From JAZDOK01 sp043798715 (lineage in GTDB: Bacteria > Vulcanimicrobiota > JAZDOK01), in the NCBI GenBank assembly GCA_043798715.1, contig JAZDOK010000057.1:1-8928 (forward strand): DNA of 8,928 nucleotides, read 5' to 3'. The position numbers and the translations under genes were made by a program. The notes beneath the pieces are model-generated. The model saw nothing but the letters and a program-made list of their open reading frames with translations, was not told the origin of the DNA and did no database searches. Positions within the stretch are counted from its first letter, which is position 1. Each line of letters opens with the position of its first letter. Below are positions 6,108 through 8,928 of this stretch, piece by piece.

Positions 6108-6958
6108 AGTGAGAGCATGAGGCGGTAGATTTCGTTACGGGGCATCCGGCTCATCTCGACAGCCCGGGAAACCGCGTCTTTCCGGCTGAGACCCTGCGCA
6201 AGAAGAGAGCGCAGAAGATTCTCGATCTCCTGCGGATCCGCCTCCTTCTCCTCCCCTGCCCGCCCCTCGATGACGAGGGTGCACTCGCCCCTGACCTCCG
6301 GCCTTTTGCCTAGCTCCAGGCATATTTCCGAGAGGCGGCCCCTCAGGTTCTCCTCATAGAGCTTAGTGCCCTCGCGCAGGAGGCTCGCCTGCCGATCTCC
6401 CAGCGCTCCAATAAATTCATCGATGGTTTTGATTAAACGGCGGGGGCTCTCGTAGAGAACGATGGTGCGCCTTTCCAGAGCCATGTTTTCAAGAAATTCT
6501 TTTCTCTTTCCCCCCCCCCGCGGGATGAATCCCTCAAAAACAAAAGCCCGCGTCGAAAGTCCGGAGGAGGCCAGGGCGAGAAGAACGGCGGAAGGGCCCG
6601 GGACCGCCGTCACGGGGATCTCCTCGCGTATACAGAGACGGACCAGCTCTTCCCCCGGATCGGAGATGCCGGGCATCCCGGCGTCGCTCACCAGGGCAAC
6701 CCTGGAGCCCGATTTCATTTTTTCAATCAGCTCCGGTCCGCGGGCGGCATGATTGTGCTCGTTGTAGCTTAAAAGCTTAGTGTGAATGTCATAATGGGCA
6801 AGGAGCTTCCGGGTGTGGCGAGTGTCCTCGGCGGCGATCAAGTCCGCCTCCTTAAGAATCCGAAGAACGCGCAGCGAAATATCCTCGAGATTTCCGATGG
6901 GAGTCCCGCACAGGAAAAGCGCCCCGCTCAAAGCTTTTTCCCCCTCCCGAACTTCCAT
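6104..6958 (-). CDS. rsmI: 16S rRNA (cytidine1402-2'-O)-methyltransferase
   Basis: The product has 284 residues from the ATG at 6958, close to the usual RsmI size. Motifs in order are GTPIGNLEDIS (18-28), AEDTRHTRKLL (43-53), SDAGMPGISDPG (91-102), VPGPSA (119-124), GFIPR (143-147) and YESPRRL (169-175). RsmI uses S-adenosylmethionine to methylate the ribose of C1402 in the decoding centre of 16S rRNA. The frame is open back to 7105, but that would overlap ndk and add non-homologous residues. ATG 6958 lacks a clear ribosome site; in-frame TTG 6931 has GGGAGGGGG 8 nt upstream and is a real alternative (275 residues). The usual RELTK motif reads REGTK here (195-199). A run of ten G codes for RGGG after GFIPR. 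The gene follows ndk by 16 nt. Confidence 0.95.
   Translation of the reverse strand: MEVREGEKALSGALFLCGTPIGNLEDISLRVLRILKEADLIAAEDTRHTRKLLAHYDIHTKLLSYNEHNHAARGPELIEKMKSGSRVALVSDAGMPGISDPGEELVRLCIREEIPVTAVPGPSAVLLALASSGLSTRAFVFEGFIPRGGGKRKEFLENMALERRTIVLYESPRRLIKTIDEFIGALGDRQASLLREGTKLYEENLRGRLSEICLELGKRPEVRGECTLVIEGRAGEEKEADPQEIENLLRSLLAQGLSRKDAVSRAVEMSRMPRNEIYRLMLSL
6510..6519 (-). repeat. homopolymer tract G10 (minus strand) inside rsmI
   Basis: Ten consecutive C on the plus strand are ten G in the coding strand (codons CGG GGG GGG GGA, RGGG at about residues 147-150). Gain of one G would meet a TGA about 7 codons later. Loss of one G would meet a TAA about 25 codons later. Both would truncate RsmI near its middle. 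Confidence 0.9.
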
Positions 6959-6974
6959 TTCTAATTCAAGCCGA

Positions 6975-7418
6975 TTACAGCCAGGCGGCGGCGGTGTTCC
7001 GGTAATCCAGAATCTCCGTCTTTTCAAAGAAAACCGCGATCTCCCGCTCCGCGCTCTCAGGCGAATCCGATCCGTGAATGATGTTGTGTTCAATCCTAAC
7101 GCCAAAGTCGCCCCGAATGCTGCCGGGGGCGGCTTTCCCCGGATCCGTGGCCCCCATCATCGCCCGCACCTGGGCGATGAGGTTCTCGCCTGAAAGGACC
7201 AGGGCTAAGATGGGGCCGGAGGTGATGTAATCCACCAGTGGTTCGTAAAAACCTTTTCCCTTGTGGGGCAGGTAAAGTTCTTCCGCCAACTTCCGGTCGG
7301 CGTGGAGCATCTTCATGGCCCCGATGACAAAGCCCTTGTCCTCTATGCGGCTCAGAATCTTCCCCATCAGGCCGCGGGCCACTCCGTCCGGCTTGATTAA
7401 AACAAGCATTTTTTCCAT
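6975..7418 (-). CDS. ndk: nucleoside diphosphate kinase
   Basis: The product has 147 residues and aligns by eye along the whole NDK family: MLVLIKPDGVARGL at the start, GATDPGKAAPGSIRGDFG at 89-106, and the active-site NIIHGSDS with the phosphorylated histidine H115. The enzyme passes the gamma phosphate of ATP to other nucleoside diphosphates through a phosphohistidine, balancing NTP and dNTP pools in the cytoplasm. The ATG is 4 nt after the glycosyltransferase stop, and an AAGGGTG ribosome site lies within the end of that gene, so the two are probably co-transcribed and coupled. The length is slightly above the common 140 or so residues because of a short AAAWL tail. No missing residues are seen. 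Confidence 0.98.
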   Translation of the reverse strand: MEKMLVLIKPDGVARGLMGKILSRIEDKGFVIGAMKMLHADRKLAEELYLPHKGKGFYEPLVDYITSGPILALVLSGENLIAQVRAMMGATDPGKAAPGSIRGDFGVRIEHNIIHGSDSPESAEREIAVFFEKTEILDYRNTAAAWL

Positions 7419-7422
7419 TGTT

Positions 7423-8727
7423 TCACCCTTCTCTATTATTTGGTAACTCGACGCCGCCCAGAAGGGCGACGAACTCTATTTTCCTGAAAAGCTCCTGGGC
7501 CACTTTCTCCCAGGTGTATTCCTGGGCGGTCTTACGGCCGTTGTCACGCAGCCATTCCTTGTCTTTCGGATGAAGTTCAAGGTTGATTAGGTAGGATACG
7601 ATTTCACGCGGATCCTCGGTCTCCAGGACGATGGAGTTCTGGAAGGAGTCGGCGTAATCCTCGCCCGTGGATCCGGTAAAGACCAGCCCCCCGCAGGCCA
7701 TGACTTCGAGGCCTACGATTCCGAATGGCTCGTGGCCGCTGTTGGCCAACACGGCATCGGCGGAGGCATAGAGCAGGCGAAGAAATTCCTCCGGCACGAA
7801 GAAACGAAGTTCAATCAGGTTGAAGTCTTTTACCGAGGTAAGGCCCTCGATGCAATTCTCGATTGTGGGCTGGCTGACGCGAAGTTCCGTGAAGCTCAGC
7901 CCGTGTGATGAGGCCCGGGCCAGGATGTCCCCGCGATGCGGCTCCATCCCGCCCCGAATGACCATGTGCGGATGGTAGCCCTTGCGCTTCATCTCCGCGA
8001 AGGCGTCTATGGCCATGATCCAGCGCTTGTCGGGATCGTAGCGGCCTATCTTGACCAGGAACATATCCTGGCCGAAGACCCCGCGCAGCTTCTTCACCCG
8101 CTGGGGGGACGGCCTTTCCAATAGCCTGGAGGGAATCCCGTTGGGAATGGTCAGCGGGTTCATTCCCATGGCCCACATATAATGTTTCATGTAGCGGCTG
8201 ACCGTGGTGATGGTGGATACGGCCCGGAGGCGGTTCCAGTCAATCCGCCAGAAAGAGAAAATGTTGTTGGCGTTCCAGAGGAAGACGCATTTGTCCCTGA
8301 ATCCCGAGTAAAAAAGAAGATCGTGCAGGCGGATGAGGGTGGAGGTGGTGTGCCACTCTTCCCCCATTACCACCACCACTTTTTTTTCGGCGGCCGCGGG
8401 TTTGACGATATTCTCGGCGATATATTCAGGGACGCTTTTCTCGTAATCCCAGAGTTTCCCGTTCTCGTTCTCATAGACGCCGGAGGGATGGTACTGGCTG
8501 ACCCACTGGCACCAGCGGTGGAGGTGGAGCTTTCCGTTGTACATGGTCTCCTCCCCTACCTTGTGCGGATCGCCCACGAAGAAGAGGTGGGTTTCAAAGC
8601 CCAGCTCGGCGAGAGTCCGGCATAGTTCCGTGGCCCGCACCCCGAGTCCCCCGGCCTGGGAATACAGATCCGGACCTTCAAAGGAGAGCATGACAAAGAC
8701 AGCATTGTTCGTCGTTATTTCACTCAT
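7423..8727 (-). CDS. GT-B fold glycosyltransferase (GT4/GT5-like)
   Basis: The product has 434 residues and no signal peptide or membrane helix. The N-terminal Rossmann half starts VFVMLSFEGP and has the glycine loop SQAGGLGVRATELCRTLAELG (about 23-43), as in glycogen/starch synthase-type and GT4 enzymes. The C-terminal half has KIGRYDPDKRW (226-236) and the nucleotide-sugar binding E-x7-E pattern HEPFGIVGLEVMACGG (E333 and E341). This supports a retaining sugar transferase that uses an activated sugar. Donor and acceptor cannot be told. The aromatic-rich middle (WNANNIFSFWRIDWNRL) may shape the acceptor site. It is first in an operon with ndk and rsmI, which gives no pathway clue. The ATG at 8727 has only a weak AGG-type ribosome site, so M13 (VMLSFEG) is a possible but less likely start. 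Confidence 0.88.
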   Translation of the reverse strand: MSEITTNNAVFVMLSFEGPDLYSQAGGLGVRATELCRTLAELGFETHLFFVGDPHKVGEETMYNGKLHLHRWCQWVSQYHPSGVYENENGKLWDYEKSVPEYIAENIVKPAAAEKKVVVVMGEEWHTTSTLIRLHDLLFYSGFRDKCVFLWNANNIFSFWRIDWNRLRAVSTITTVSRYMKHYMWAMGMNPLTIPNGIPSRLLERPSPQRVKKLRGVFGQDMFLVKIGRYDPDKRWIMAIDAFAEMKRKGYHPHMVIRGGMEPHRGDILARASSHGLSFTELRVSQPTIENCIEGLTSVKDFNLIELRFFVPEEFLRLLYASADAVLANSGHEPFGIVGLEVMACGGLVFTGSTGEDYADSFQNSIVLETEDPREIVSYLINLELHPKDKEWLRDNGRKTAQEYTWEKVAQELFRKIEFVALLGGVELPNNREG

Positions 8728-8778
8728 ACCTGAGATTTCTACGGAAGGGGATTGTTTCCTCCACGCGAATCTAGAGGA
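8728..8778. promoter_or_regulatory. divergent intergenic region
   Basis: These 51 bp separate the start of the minus-strand operon from the start of the rightward gene and must hold or adjoin promoters for both. Purine-rich stretches GGAAGGGG (8743-8750) and AGAGGAG (8773-8779) could be ribosome sites for the rightward gene. I see no convincing -35/-10 pair; the best for the leftward operon is poor (TTGCCT, 18 nt, TAGATT, 8797 to 8768 on the minus strand). Confidence 0.35.
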
Positions 8779-8928
8779 GTGATTTCTCTTAAGGCAAAAC
8801 TCCTTTTTTTTCTCGTTATTTTTATTTTATTCACTCAGTCCGTTCCCGCTCAAAAAGCCGTTTCTCTCTCCGCAGAACTTAACGCTCTACTAGGAAATCG
8901 CCGCGGCTGCATAATTCTCCTTGAGGCC
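8779..8928 (+). CDS. secreted or membrane-anchored protein, N-terminal fragment (3' end outside window)
   Basis: Fifty codons are visible. Read from GTG 8779, the product has a short basic start (ISLKAK), a strongly hydrophobic core (LLFFLVIFILF) and a likely cleavage region TQSVPA-QK. The mature part begins AVSLSAELNALLGNRRGCIILLEA. The signal peptide pattern and the open frame to the window edge make this a real gene start. The family cannot be named. The 'RRGCIILLEA' segment recalls the opening of a penicillin-binding-protein transpeptidase or carboxypeptidase domain, but this is a weak guess. The start codon is odd: GTG 8779 overlaps the AGAGGAG stretch that would serve as its ribosome site, while TTG 8752 would follow GGAAGGGG by only 1 nt. 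There is no ATG in frame. Confidence 0.65.
   Translation, partial: MISLKAKLLFFLVIFILFTQSVPAQKAVSLSAELNALLGNRRGCIILLEA

Noticed and set aside
6080..6115. Bidirectional intrinsic terminator between the cyclase gene and rsmI
   Set aside because: The hairpin is strong but neither flank has a T-rich run, so it is recorded as a repeat, not a terminator.
6959..7105. Upstream extension of rsmI into ndk
   Set aside because: The extra 49 residues overlap the ndk coding region, are basic and non-homologous, and precede the normal start of RsmI homology.
8182..8625. Plus-strand open frame opposite the glycosyltransferase
   Set aside because: It lies wholly within a confidently identified minus-strand gene, and its valine/glycine-rich product shows no domain.
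8768..8797. Sigma-70 promoter for the glycosyltransferase operon (TTGCCT, 18 nt, TAGATT on the minus strand)
   Set aside because: It matches the consensus poorly in both boxes, and the candidate -35 lies in the neighbouring coding region; kept only as a note in the intergenic entry.

Overview
The window (8,928 bp, GC-rich, almost wholly coding) comes from the chromosome of a bacterium. Secreted and inner-membrane proteins with periplasmic domains suggest a Gram-negative (diderm) cell. The lineage cannot be fixed from the sequence. Gene content and the two families of short interspersed repeats would suit an Acidobacteriota/Aminicenantes-, Nitrospirota- or Deltaproteobacteria-like genome, but this is only an inference. 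No phage, IS or tRNA/rRNA gene is visible.

Region 1 (3-5216, + strand) is a tightly packed MoxR/Bat-type operon. In order it holds the 3' two thirds or so of a MoxR AAA+ ATPase, a DUF58 protein with a VWA-like fold, a short BatD-like membrane protein, a BatA-like VWA membrane protein, and a BatB-BatC fusion (VWA plus TPR). Junctions are TAATG, a 1-nt gap (or a slightly longer gap if a later start is used), ATGA, and a 4-nt gap. The expected arrangement is a cytoplasmic ATPase/DUF58 pair working with an inner-membrane VWA complex whose VWA and TPR domains face the periplasm. The family's molecular role is poorly understood. No full-length BatD or BatE follows.

Region 2 (5213-6107) is a single gene for a secreted metal-dependent 'cyclase' (kynurenine-formamidase-like fold, all expected metal ligands present). 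It is bracketed by two near-identical 28-bp palindromic repeats with GTAG/CTAC-type ends. The left repeat overlaps the batB/C stop codon and the right one supplies the stop codon of the convergent rsmI gene.

Region 3 (8727-6104, - strand) is a three-gene operon: a GT-B glycosyltransferase, nucleoside diphosphate kinase (ndk), and the 16S rRNA methyltransferase gene rsmI. rsmI carries a run of ten G within its coding sequence.

Region 4 (8728-8928) is a short divergent intergenic stretch and the first 50 codons of a secreted or membrane-anchored protein that runs off the window.

The most notable points are the paired palindromes around the cyclase gene, a decayed 7-bp-period repeat (1444-1492) that forms the start region of the BatD-like gene, the G10 tract in rsmI, and the BatB-BatC fusion that seems to keep a relic of BatC's signal peptide as an internal membrane segment.
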